Shown one piece after another: positions 49,901 to 57,352 of a stretch of 57,352 nucleotides of DNA (position 1 is the first letter of the stretch; every line of letters begins with the position of its first letter). The notes under the pieces were generated by a model. That model saw only the letters and a list, made by a program, of their open reading frames with translations, made no database searches and was not told the origin of the DNA. Both the position numbers and the translations under genes were made by a program. This DNA is from Ectocarpus siliculosus (taxonomy: Eukaryota; Sar; Phaeophyceae; Ectocarpales; Ectocarpaceae), in assembly GCA_000310025.1 (NCBI GenBank), contig FN649755.1, positions 1,285,803 to 1,343,154 of the forward strand. Reading direction: 5' to 3'.

Positions 49901-50998
49901 CCTCTCTTTGATTATTCTTTCCTTTCTAGGCGAATGTCTTGTAGTCTGCTCGACGTTTCTGTACGTCGAGCCCAATTGATTTCATGCCGCAACGCTGGTC
50001 GTCGTTCACTCCAAGGTTTTCACGAGAAGACCCTCCACGGCAAACGATGACAATCCGTTACACAAAATATTGGATAGTCTAGCACTGTTTAACTGAGAAA
50101 CAGAATTTATAGCAGTCGGAATGCACCCGGAATTTCCAATACCACAGGCCAGTCAATGTTCATAAACAAACGTGTTGAGTACACTTATTTTTCTGTTGTT
50201 CGGTGATACTTCCGACTGTTTCAGAGACAGACAAAGTGTTCCTCATACAATTTCCTTTTTTTGACATTTTTCGAGGAACTCGAGCGAAAGACACACCCAT
50301 CGTCCTAAAACTTGCCGTTTATGACATAATGCCGCAAAGGCAAAGAAACACACTACCTATACCTCTGACATGTAGAGAGAAAGAAAAGCGACGGCCACAG
50401 AGCGCACCTTACGATAACAGCCAGCCGCTGGATCAAAAACTACGGATATATACTCAAAATCACCGTCCCGTCTCGCTTGCCACCACTGCCGACACACTGA
50501 AAAATCTGTTACAATACTGACTGAGGCGGATTCGCGGTGGTGGCGATGCAAAGAACCCAGGCCAATCCTTAGGGATTCCGGACACCCAAACAAGAGTTCC
50601 ACATGACGAGGACTTTTTGCCCGTCCATGAAAACTATTCCTATTTCTACATGTAGACTGACTACTGCTGTGTGCGCTTGTGCGGCCCACAGCATTCGCAA
50701 CGCTTACCAGGAAGTTGGAGTAGAACTTGTTGGTTTGGAGGCGGGCAGGGCGCGCCTCAGAGAGGCCGACCGAGGTGCCCAACGGCAGGACGTTGTTGAC
50801 GCTGCGGTTGAAGGACTCGGGGGGTGAGATGCTCGGCAAAGCGCTGGTCGACGGCACGACGAGGTCCCATCCAGGCCTTTCCCTGTCGTCGTCGTGCCCG
50901 TGAACAATCCACGAGAAACATGCTGCGAACAAGAGTGTCGTCCGACCAATGGCGCGGCTGGCGTCCACGCCACCGCCACCGCTCTTAGACTTGTTCAT
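27308..50998 (-). CDS. Secreted GH81 endo-1,3-beta-glucanase with two CBM6 modules
   Basis: Hydrolyses internal beta-1,3-glucosidic bonds, here probably laminarin or wall callose; secreted or vacuolar. The full 29-exon model starts at the ATG at 50998 and stops with TAA at 27308 (3408 nt, 1135 aa), every junction in phase. Exons (low-high): 50708-50998, 49237-49413, 48567-48701, 47683-47760, 47155-47300, 45757-45895, 45242-45349, 44730-44890, 43683-43823, 43182-43275, 42527-42610, 41510-41635, 40603-40698, 39863-40045, 38953-39033, 38452-38520, 37868-37968, 36834-36927, 36227-36391, 35276-35390, 33907-33968, 33438-33541, 32478-32589, 31734-31817, 30727-30795, 29748-29862, 28524-28585, 27948-28051, 27308-27419. 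Order: signal peptide, GH81 (about residues 80-768), Pro/Thr linker, CBM6, Pro/Thr linker, CBM6. GH81 marks: [47 protein letters not shown] (catalytic acids of the family lie in the second and last). Weak donors: GTTTAG after exon 12, GTTGGC after exon 18, GTGACA after exon 8. Confidence 0.95.
31188..31716 (+). repeat. Dispersed repeat of about 530 bp, in intron 24 of the GH81 gene
   Basis: It matches the reverse complement of 47977-48513 over its length (blocks: CTCGGTGTTTGCCATCGGGG, GTAGTCGAGTAGATCATGTTGTGC, CGCACCACGTTGTGTTCAAA, GATGCGAGGTCAATAGTC, GACTATGAGTACAC). No ORF was recognised. The end nearest 31716 also occurs in shortened form at 41310-41400 and 9880-9950. Confidence 0.75.
32275..32400 (+). 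repeat. (ACAGCA / ACA)n microsatellite
   Basis: About 17 ACAGCA hexamers and ACA triplets lie in intron 23, following a diverged copy of the 22742-22850 repeat. Confidence 0.9.
33735..33785 (+). repeat. (AAC)n microsatellite in intron 21
   Basis: About 15 AAC triplets lie about 120 bases from exon 21 on the exon 22 side; on the gene sense strand the run is GTT. Confidence 0.9.
35380..35560 (-). repeat. Exon 20 acceptor region of the GH81 gene duplicated
   Basis: In sense orientation, CCTTGCTTG...GGCGTTGCGG precedes and starts exon 20 (35380-35410) and recurs at about 35470-35510. The flanking TGAACCA(C/T)G(T/G)AG and CTACTATAAGTG / CTACTGTAAGTG blocks recur as well. The upstream copy is a ghost of the exon start. 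Confidence 0.6.
41310..41405 (+). repeat. Short member of the same dispersed family
   Basis: CGCGTGGTCAATGGTCAAATGACTACGGCG and ATGAGTAC match the terminal part of the 530-bp repeat. A related piece at 9880-9950 reads GGACGCGTGGTCAATGGTTTAAC. The shared end suggests a SINE-like or solo-end family. Confidence 0.5.
42990..43180 (-). repeat. Three units of about 75 bp beside the exon 10 donor
   Basis: GAAGGCGAAGGCCCACACGACGGGAGG, AAAGGCGAAAGCTCAGACGACCACAGG and AAAGGCAAAGTCTCAGACGACCAGAGG are successive diverged units, each followed by a TCTGCGG-like or similar stretch. They lie entirely within intron 10. Confidence 0.65.
43495..43612 (+). repeat. (AAC / GAC)n microsatellite in intron 9
   Basis: Mixed ACA, ACG and AGC triplet runs 70 bases after the exon 9 donor in gene sense (GTT-rich on the sense strand). 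Confidence 0.9.
43838..43892 (+). repeat. (GTT)n microsatellite touching the exon 9 acceptor
   Basis: On the sense strand this reads (AAC)n directly before the acceptor CATCAACAG, so the usual pyrimidine tract is missing there. It is the opposite orientation to the other microsatellites in this gene. Confidence 0.9.
44515..44780 (-). repeat. Exon 8 donor region of the GH81 gene in three tandem copies
   Basis: The exon 8 end (CCTCCTCCATCACCAGCGAC then GCCGAAAT and the donor GTGACA, 44730-44762) has two diverged copies downstream in the intron, at about 44629-44660 and 44515-44550. They share CTCC(A/T)C-ATCAC and GACGC/GACAC-GGAA. The far copy has a better donor (GTGAGA). Spacing is about 110 bases. 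Confidence 0.75.
45490..45660. repeat. Three short tandem units in intron 6
   Basis: CGTGTCATGCAGACCCTACAGAAA, CGTGTCATGCAGACCATACAGAAA and AACATAATGCAGACCCTGCCGAAG recur at intervals of about 65-80 bases. The last is the most diverged. Confidence 0.65.
46030..46148 (+). repeat. (AAC)n microsatellite in intron 5
   Basis: About 36 perfect or near-perfect AAC triplets. On the sense strand of the gene this is (GTT)n, as in most microsatellites of this locus. Confidence 0.95.
46428..46592. repeat. Three near-identical 53-57 bp units in intron 5
   Basis: GTGCAGCTGCTTGCAAAACA, then AACGGTGGTGATGTCCACGC and TGGGAAACACACAA is repeated three times with almost no divergence. The array is young and probably length-variable between individuals. 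Confidence 0.9.
47977..48513 (-). repeat. Dispersed repeat of about 530 bp, inverted copy, in intron 3 of the GH81 gene
   Basis: Reverse-complement partner of 31188-31716. It begins GTACTCATAGTCGTGCATGC after a run of G and ends near CCGATGGCAGACACCGAGG, about 50 bases from exon 3. Divergence from the other copy is mostly substitutions and short indels. Confidence 0.75.
50708..50998 (-). CDS. First exon of the GH81 gene: signal peptide and N-terminus
   Basis: ATG at 50998 begins [11 protein letters not shown] hydrophobic core [13 protein letters not shown] follows from about residue 20 and ends at HGHDDD, consistent with a signal peptide cleaved near residue 34. The exon ends with [20 protein letters not shown] and FYSNFL, the usual entry into GH81 domains, before the donor GTAAGC. 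An in-frame TTG two codons upstream is not needed. Confidence 0.9.
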
Positions 50999-53900
50999 TG
51001 TCAACAGATTAGTCTGTGGTCCGAAGCCGTTGAGTTCTCTCTGCGGTGAAGGCTGAGGGGGCCTCAGCTGGATATAATGCAGCTACAGAAGTAGGCGATC
51101 AAAAATAATGAGCTGACGGATTCGTGACAAGATCCGTGCTCACAAAGATGATATGTATGCATATCATAGTCTATCTGTGAAAAAGAACGAGCGCAACGGA
51201 ACCAACCAAACCTGTACGTACGTTAGACTTTAATCTGTGGGCGGGGCTGATGACGTGTGTGACTGAGTGACTGAGTCGCAAATGCTTCACACCTTGGAAG
51301 AGAATAAAAGCCGATCGTATCCATCCTCGCTGCACAAGTAAAGGTTTCAACAAATCATTGGAGGTTGGTGCTATAGACTACATACATACACACCGCTGCA
51401 TCCCAATGTATGTATATAGACCGGTGGTAGGGTCTATACAGAGAGCTCCAGTCTGGTTCCAGGTCGAAGAGAGAAGTTCGTTCGATAGAAAACATGGATG
51501 CGGTGATACGATCTACCATCACAACGTTATTTACCTGCCCGTTTCAAGCGTTCGAGACAACACCCCGTTCCCGTTCCCGTCTCGCCGCTCCGCAGGTAGG
51601 GTTCCGGTTCGGGTGGTTCTCACGTGGTTCTTAGAAACGCGGCGACATTGCCCGAAAAAAAATGTTACAGCAAGGTATTATCTATTATAGCAGTACGCAT
51701 GTACCCTTGTCGAGCCTGTTACCCACAGGGGAGATATCGTTCTATACTGCTTGTGGAACCGAATGCATTCAAGCGGGTCATCGCACAACACAATGAACCC
51801 ATGGCTAATCTACCCCCGGACTCTATTCTGTGTAGAGATTAATTCGACCATGTATTTTGGTGTGCCTTTTGTAAGAAGAAAATACAAAGTGTAAATTACT
51901 GGCAGTGCTGATGGAGGCCGATCTACAATAGCTATGCTACCACGAGAGGGACCACAAAAATGGCAGTCTTCAAGAAGAGATTAGGGCTTTTGACTAGACG
52001 GGACCACCGCAAGCACGAGGGACCGACCCGTTCAACGGGGGAATTCGTTGCCATGCACTGCGTTTGATCGTGTCTGCTCACCTATATTCGTGCCGCCGCT
52101 CAGCGGAGCTCATTGCCGAAGCATTGGTTGTTGTTTTTTTCCAAACCCACACATCGCGAATTGAACTGCATCAAAAGAGCAAATCTTGTTTCTATTGTGC
52201 CTGCTCACTCGCATACGAGCAGGAATATAAGGGTGCGGCTTGAGAGATTAGTTGCACAGAGAACGATTCCACGCACACGTCCGGTGTTGTGCCAAATAAA
52301 TATACTACCCGGGAGTGTTGAGAAAACTTGCACTTCATTCCAGAAAGAGACCATATCTCCGTCACGGAAACACACCCGACCCATACAGTAGTAGTAGCGA
52401 ACTTCACTCTCGAGTCAATACAGCAGTAGTTCCTCTCTCCCACCCACCCCGCCCTCTTCCCGTCCGTTCCCTCTCTTTCTCTGCGTGCAGACTGAGAGAT
52501 CTCGGTAGCACCACGGCCGCAGATGTTGTCTTTAGTCACATCAAGGCAGCGCTCCCAGCGTTTAAATGCGGGGAAACTCCAATCCGTGGTCACACAGAAG
52601 GGGTCATCTACCTGGGACGAGGCTTACCTTCCATTATTTTTAAGCATTATTATTAACGCGAGGAGAGTGCAGCAGCACTCGCAAAACACAAATTAATGTT
52701 ACGTGCACTTAGTTAGGCGCCGTCGTCTATTCTTCTGTAGACCCTTTCGAGGCTTGCGTGCAAAGCGGCCAACAAAAAGAAAGGCGAGCTTTTCCGACTG
52801 CAACCCCAAAAGCACAGCACAAGCAATGTCGCCAAAAGGCTCAACGTTCGTTCGATCACCCAACGTCAAAAAAAAAAAAACGCTCACCCAAGGGTATGTT
52901 TATTTTCCCTTCCACACCAACCACCAGCACCCCCAACCGACGTTCACAAAAACACAGCATCGTTATACTACCAAAACTCAAACAGCTCATGACTCGGCCC
53001 CACACGTCAACCACGAATAAACAAAACGTACAGCATTGTTGTCAAGCTAAAAGATCGGAACTCGGTCACACGTACATGTCAACCACAAGGACGAAACACA
53101 CAAGACAGAAGAAGCATTGTTGCCGAGCTCAAAACGCTTAATGACTCTAGCTCGACATGTCAAACCAACCACAAAAAGGACAAAAAACACAGCATTGCTG
53201 CCAAGCGCAAAACGCTTCATGACTCGGCCCGACACGTACGTGTCAACCACCCAAGAGAGGACACACAGAAATTCCGCAGAGCTAAACATTAGCCGGACAA
53301 GAACATGTTAACAAACAAAGACACTCACACATACGGCTACAAGAACAGCCTGCACCCCGAGGACAGCGGAGCAACGTCCTATATACAACCGTCCACGTTA
53401 TCTGGACTTTGAACCAACATCGGCTATCCCCTTCCGACAACCCTGAGGCTGGTTCCGAATTCGCTTCGGCAAGGCCAGAGGGAACGCTACTCCCCCCCCC
53501 CCCACCCCCCCTCCTCCGCTTGTCCCGTACGCAAGCACACAGGCGAGAAGCCAACGAGGGGTGGAAACCTCAAACCCTGAAAACCGGGGGGGGGGGGACT
53601 CCATTCGGATCCCCTCTCCACGAAAACGCAAAAAATCACTTTTTATGGAAATCAGTCATTCCGAAAACGAAAAAATAAATTTGTCATTCCGAAAACGAAA
53701 AAATAAATTTGATGGAAACACATCATCCCGAAAACCCCAAAACGGAAAACCCATTTTCATCGAAGACAACAGGGCGCCCCTTCTACCACGCCCGCCCTGC
53801 TTCCTCTGCCTTGCATCCACCTCAACAACATCGGGTCAGCGTTTGATACGTTCGGCGACCCCCTTTTGTTTCCCCAGCGGGCGCGTCCCCCTGTGCTGGC

Positions 53901-54840
53901 AGAAACAAACCGCGGACCTTAACCCCCGCCCCAAACCGTCACTCAAATCCCTGAAGCGTGGTGCGTCGTTGCGTACATCAAAACACCAAGAAGAAAGCAA
54001 AAGAAATACGAAAAAAAAAACACACTCACACACCAGGCAAAACCAGCAAAAGGAAAAAAATAACGCAACATCACCCAGTTTCCGGGGGTGGGGGTCGGGG
54101 TGGCAAGGATCAACTCACTCCCTGCCCTCTTCTAGTCGACAGTTCCCCGCGTGTGCTCTCCAGATTGGGGAGCAAAGTTGTAATCTATTTTAACGACAAT
54201 TCCAGTAGAACTCCCTCCCCGAAAGCCCGAAAGTGTCTCGATGCCTTCCCGTCGCGAAAAACAAGCCTCACAAGCCAAATATTCCGTGCGCGGGGACGCG
54301 GGAGGGGGGGGGGGGGCATACCGGCAAACCTGCGGCACCCCCAGGCAACTTCCATGCCACACGCAAAAAGACCTGAAACTGCTTAATCTACTGCAAAAAA
54401 CAAACGTTGTTACACTTCAATTCAGAGAAGGGGCGTAAAGAAAGAAGCTTGAGAACCCTACCAGAAGAAAAGGAAAATCCACGACGAGTAAAACTTTACA
54501 ACAGTAGGGGGGGGCGCTCCGCAGACTGCACAAAGGAGAGAAACGCAATATCGTACGTTCTTGGTACAGCATAAAAGTAGTGGGACGGCGTATCCGTTCA
54601 AGGTATAAAATTCACCTGGCAACGCGCGGTCATGGTGTCATCTTCCACCATGACAGGCATACCCTCAGGGGGGTTCCGTCACGTGCATCATGAAGTGGTT
54701 CTGCGAGCGGTTCACGCGAACCGAACCGGCGTGAAAAACGCTGCGCGGCACCACTGCTGCGGCGGGATTTCTTTTCCTTCCGGCCAAGACTCGTTTTCCG
54801 GTGCGTTGCTGGTACAGAGAGTGGGGGTAGTGCTGCCGTA

Positions 54841-54886
<46 letters not shown>

Positions 54887-55209
54887 CTCTGCTGCCTCAG
54901 CTTCTGCGTGGCGGTGCTCGCAATCACTCTACACGAAAGAGAAGTCCTTGATTTGCAACATATTGTTTCTGTACTGGTAGAGATCCAAACTTGGTGGCTC
55001 AATCGCGCCACCCAAATCTATCAATAAAGGAAATAATGATAAAGAGATAATACCCCCACCAACGAACACATCGGTAAATCGCACCCGGCGCGCCCAGGGT
55101 TTCTTGGACATTGAGAGGGCGCCAACGGCGGGTGGGCAGACGGTTGCCGGCGGGCATGCTGAAGAACGGTCAGCATACCCCCACCACCACCACCACCACC
55201 ACCACCCGT
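50999..55209. other. Intergenic stretch, no gene supported
   Basis: Between the start of the GH81 gene and the stop of the CaaX-protein gene (both minus strand) I see no exon chain. It must hold the GH81 promoter. A TATA-like ATTATATCC (minus strand, near 51070-51080) lies about 75 bases upstream of the ATG but is only suggestive. A/C-rich sequence with minisatellites fills 52.7-54.5 kb; a CTG run lies at 54842-54890. Confidence 0.5.
52970..53290 (+). repeat. Minisatellite, about four units of 75-90 bp
   Basis: Units share GCATTG(T/C)TG(C/T)CAAGC, AAAACGCTTCATGACTCGGC and CACGTACGTGTCAACCAC. The last two are most alike. There is no coding content. Confidence 0.8.
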
Positions 55210-57218
55210 CTACATCACGGAGCACCCGGCCTTGCCGGCCTTGTCGGGAGAAAGCTGGCCGCCGCTGCCGTCGGGGGACCCCGCGGCCGCCGCCGCCGCC
55301 GCCTTTTCGAGAGCAGACGGATCGAACGACCCCTTCTTCCTGCTCATCCGCTTGCTGCTCCTCCTGCTGCCGTTGCTGCTCGAGTTGCTACTGCTCCCGT
55401 CGTCGGATCCCTTGCCGTCGAGGTCGTCCGACTTCACCTCCGTCGTGAGCCGCAGCCCCTCCGTCGCGTTTACCTCAACCCTTGGCGATCTCTTCACCTG
55501 TATACATGGGAACACAAAAAAAAAAAGAAGAACCGACAAAAAAAAAATTAACAAAAAGACGAACAAGAATAAGTAGATGTAGAAGAACAAAAAGATTGAC
55601 AGAAGAACAGAACGAGGACAAGAGGAAGAAAACAAGGGACGAAATAAATAAAAAATAAAAAAACAAAAAACGAAAGAACAACACAAGAATAAAATATGCA
55701 CAGAAGAATAAAACGAGGACAAAAACAGAGAAAACCTGGACAAACTAAGAATAAAATTAGGACAACAGAATAAAATGGGGACAAACAAGATAATACGTGC
55801 GAGCGAGGCAACGCACAACATCCATCGTTATCGAAATAAGGTGTTGTTAGACACGTTACATCGAATCTGCGTACCTTCTTCATCGTGCGCGTTTGCGTTT
55901 GCGAAGGGGGGTAGGCACGCCGTGCTGTTCTCCGTGATCTCTATCTGTGTCTTCTCTGTCTCTCTCTACCTCTCTCTCTCTCTTTCTGTCTCTGTCTCTC
56001 CGTGTGTGTGTCGGTCTGTATCTGTATCGTTCCTCCCTCTCTCTCACCCACCCTCTCTGCGTCTCTCCAGTGCATGCACTCGACAACCCAGCCAGCCGCA
56101 AAACGCACGGACAAAGACCAATATAAAACAACAGAGGCGCTCTCATACCGAACAACCACCCGAAGCAATCCAACGCAAATCGAAATTCCTCAAAACGTAC
56201 AGGGTTCTCTCTACTTTATCTCACCTGCTCTGTCATGTACTTGACCTGCTTGTCGAAAATTCCTCGAACGCACAGGGTTCTTTCTCTCTACTATATCTCA
56301 CCTGCTCTGTCATGTGCTTGACCTGCTTGTCGGAAATTCCTCAAACAGACAGGGTTCTTTCTCTCTACACTATATCTCGCTCACCTGCTCTCTCATGTAC
56401 TTGACCTGCTTGTCCTGCTCTTCTCCCGAGCCGTTCGTGAGCATGAAGAACTGCATCTTGCTGAAGTTCTTGAGGTTGGTCGCGTCGAGGATCTGGTTCA
56501 CGGTTCTTCGTGACTCGCTCTCGTGAGCCTCCTGAAGAGAGAGAAAAGAAAAAAAAATGACATGCGTACAAGAACAAGGGACGCAGTGTGTGGGTACGCA
56601 TAAGAACCGTCTGTCGAAACGTTGGCGATAATTTATTATCAAATCGTTGTAAGGAACGAGATTCAAAAAACACGCCAAAAACGACGACGACGACGGCGAC
56701 ATGAGAGGAAGGCGCTCAAGGGGTTCCAGTAGGGTTAGGGTTGGGTTACGCCTGACCTTCAAACCGGTTGCATCGTGGCCAAAAGTGCCGGAGTGCCGTT
56801 GGGGGTGTTTAGTTGGCTACCGTATACTCCGACACAAGATAGCACACCCCCTGGACCAATTTTCAAAGCTCGCTCTATCGACAGCAGAAAGAGTCGCAGC
56901 ACCGAACACGGCGGCGCTGAAGCCGCCTGGTCGAGAGCTCTCCGACAACGTATCGTTTCGTACAAAAGCATGCCCTTCGTCCGTGGTGTGAAAACCGGCC
57001 CACGAGGTGCGTTAGCTTGTGTCGTGTACACGGAGGGAATAGGGCCAACATCTCCCACTCTACAACAAGCAAAGAGAACACGAACGAACCTGATCTGACT
57101 TGTTGAGCAGCAAGTAACTCGTCTCTCTCCGCAGCACGAACATCTTCACGCAGTCGAGCCGGTTCAGAGCTCTGTACAGCAGCCCGTAGTTCTTGATCAG
57201 CGTCGGGGTTACCCTCTC
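55210..57218 (-). CDS. C-terminal part of a CaaX-box protein, 5' end outside the window
   Basis: Family not recognised. Three exons in phase 0: 57090-57218 (TPTLIKNYGLLYRALNRLDC, then KMFVLRRETSYLLLNKSDQ), 56385-56531 (SRRTVNQILDATNLKNFSKM, then QFFMLTNGSGEEQDKQVKYM) and 55210-55497 with the TAG stop. The first two look like a folded alpha/beta or helical domain; the last is Ser/Lys/Ala-rich and disordered. The protein ends GCSVM, a CaaX motif predicting farnesylation on the cysteine four residues from the end, so a membrane-attached signalling or trafficking protein is likely. The acceptor at 57219 (GAGAGCAG) shows that more exons lie upstream, beyond the window. The donor after exon 57090 is GTTCGT. 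A TIR element sits in the intron between the first two exons. Confidence 0.8.
56215..56425 (-). repeat. Exon-end plus donor in three tandem copies (CaaX gene)
   Basis: The exon end encoding DKQVKYMREQ and its donor GTGAG (56381-56415) are followed in the intron by two ghost copies, near 56300-56335 and 56219-56255. These encode DKQVKHMTEQ and DKQVKYMTEQ, each again followed by GTGAG. The unit is about 80 bp and includes intron sequence (ACAGGGTTCTTTCTCTCTAC). Confidence 0.9.
56818..57033. mobile_element. TIR element (MITE-like), copy 5
   Basis: Ends are ACCGTATACTCCGACACAAG and CTTGTGTCGTGTACACGG, with inner arms CCCCTGGACCAATTTTCAAAG and TGAAAACCGGCCCACGAGG. The internal CAGCAGAAAGAGTCGCAGCA...GAGAGCTCTCCGACAACGTA is inverted relative to copies 1-3. 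It lies in an intron of the CaaX gene. Confidence 0.8.
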
Positions 57219-57228
57219 CTGCTCTCGC

Positions 57229-57345
57229 AGCAGCAGAGGTACAGCAGGGAGACAGGGAGGCAACAAATGGCGTCAAAAGTCAGAAAAAGGCACGAAAAGA
57301 CGCCAGCACAGAGGTACAGCAGGCAGGCAGGGGGGCAGGCAGCCA
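57229..57345 (-). repeat. Duplicated segment before the acceptor of exon 57090-57218
   Basis: CAGCA(G/C)AGAGGTACAGCAGG occurs near 57230 and again near 57303 (plus-strand reading). Each is followed by A/G-rich GGCAGG or GAGACAGG. The first lies against the acceptor. Confidence 0.5.
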
Positions 57346-57352
57346 TTTGGCG

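Noticed and set aside
54632-55027. 131-codon plus-strand ORF with poly-Cys
   Set aside because: Poly-Cys comes from a CTG run; no splice context or recognisable domain.
56730-56748. TTAGGG telomere-like repeats
   Set aside because: Only about two and a half copies, inside an intron of the CaaX gene; too short for telomeric or interstitial telomere sequence.

Overview
The window looks like nuclear DNA of a brown alga (Phaeophyceae, Ectocarpus-like). Genes are split into many short exons by large T/G-rich introns full of microsatellites and small repeats. The gene content also fits: a GH81 beta-1,3-glucanase carrying CBM6 modules (laminarin turnover) and a Golgi-type sulfotransferase of the kind expanded in brown algae (sulfated polysaccharides). 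The organism call is inference. The exon models rest on GT..AG boundaries with reading phase checked across every junction. There is one 100-N assembly gap (11224-11323).

Layout. (1) 420 to the gap, plus strand: a coiled-coil / low-complexity protein, at least 13 exons in consistent phase, open at the 5' side and cut by the gap. (2) 11.3-17.2 kb: no supportable gene; contains a duplicated block and diverged repeats. (3) 17.2-21.5 kb, plus: a sulfotransferase with P-loop and PAPS-binding motifs, broken by a one-base frameshift at an A-run and with no recognisable C-terminal end. (4) 21.5-27.3 kb: repeat-rich, including a decayed minus-strand ORF with a four-cysteine zinc finger and two in-frame TGA codons. 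(5) 50998 down to 27308, minus: a complete 29-exon gene for a secreted GH81 endo-beta-1,3-glucanase with two C-terminal CBM6 modules (1135 aa, all phases consistent). (6) 51-55.2 kb: no gene; minisatellites and A/C-rich sequence. (7) 55210 to the window end, minus: the last three exons of a protein with a C-terminal CaaX box.

The most unusual features are structural. Segments spanning exon-intron boundaries have been tandemly duplicated several times, in the coiled-coil gene, the GH81 gene and the CaaX gene, leaving ghost splice sites next to the real ones. All five copies of a TIR element (about 215-290 bp) lie in introns. The two CBM6 modules have four successive exons of identical length (115, 62, 104, 112 nt), but the second module has one extra intron, and that intron holds a dispersed repeat also present, inverted, in another intron of the same gene.

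Functionally, the glucanase would act on beta-1,3-glucan (laminarin or wall callose), with the CBM6 pair holding it on polysaccharide. The sulfotransferase would modify matrix polysaccharide in the Golgi. No operon-like linkage is implied; the neighbours are independent eukaryotic genes.
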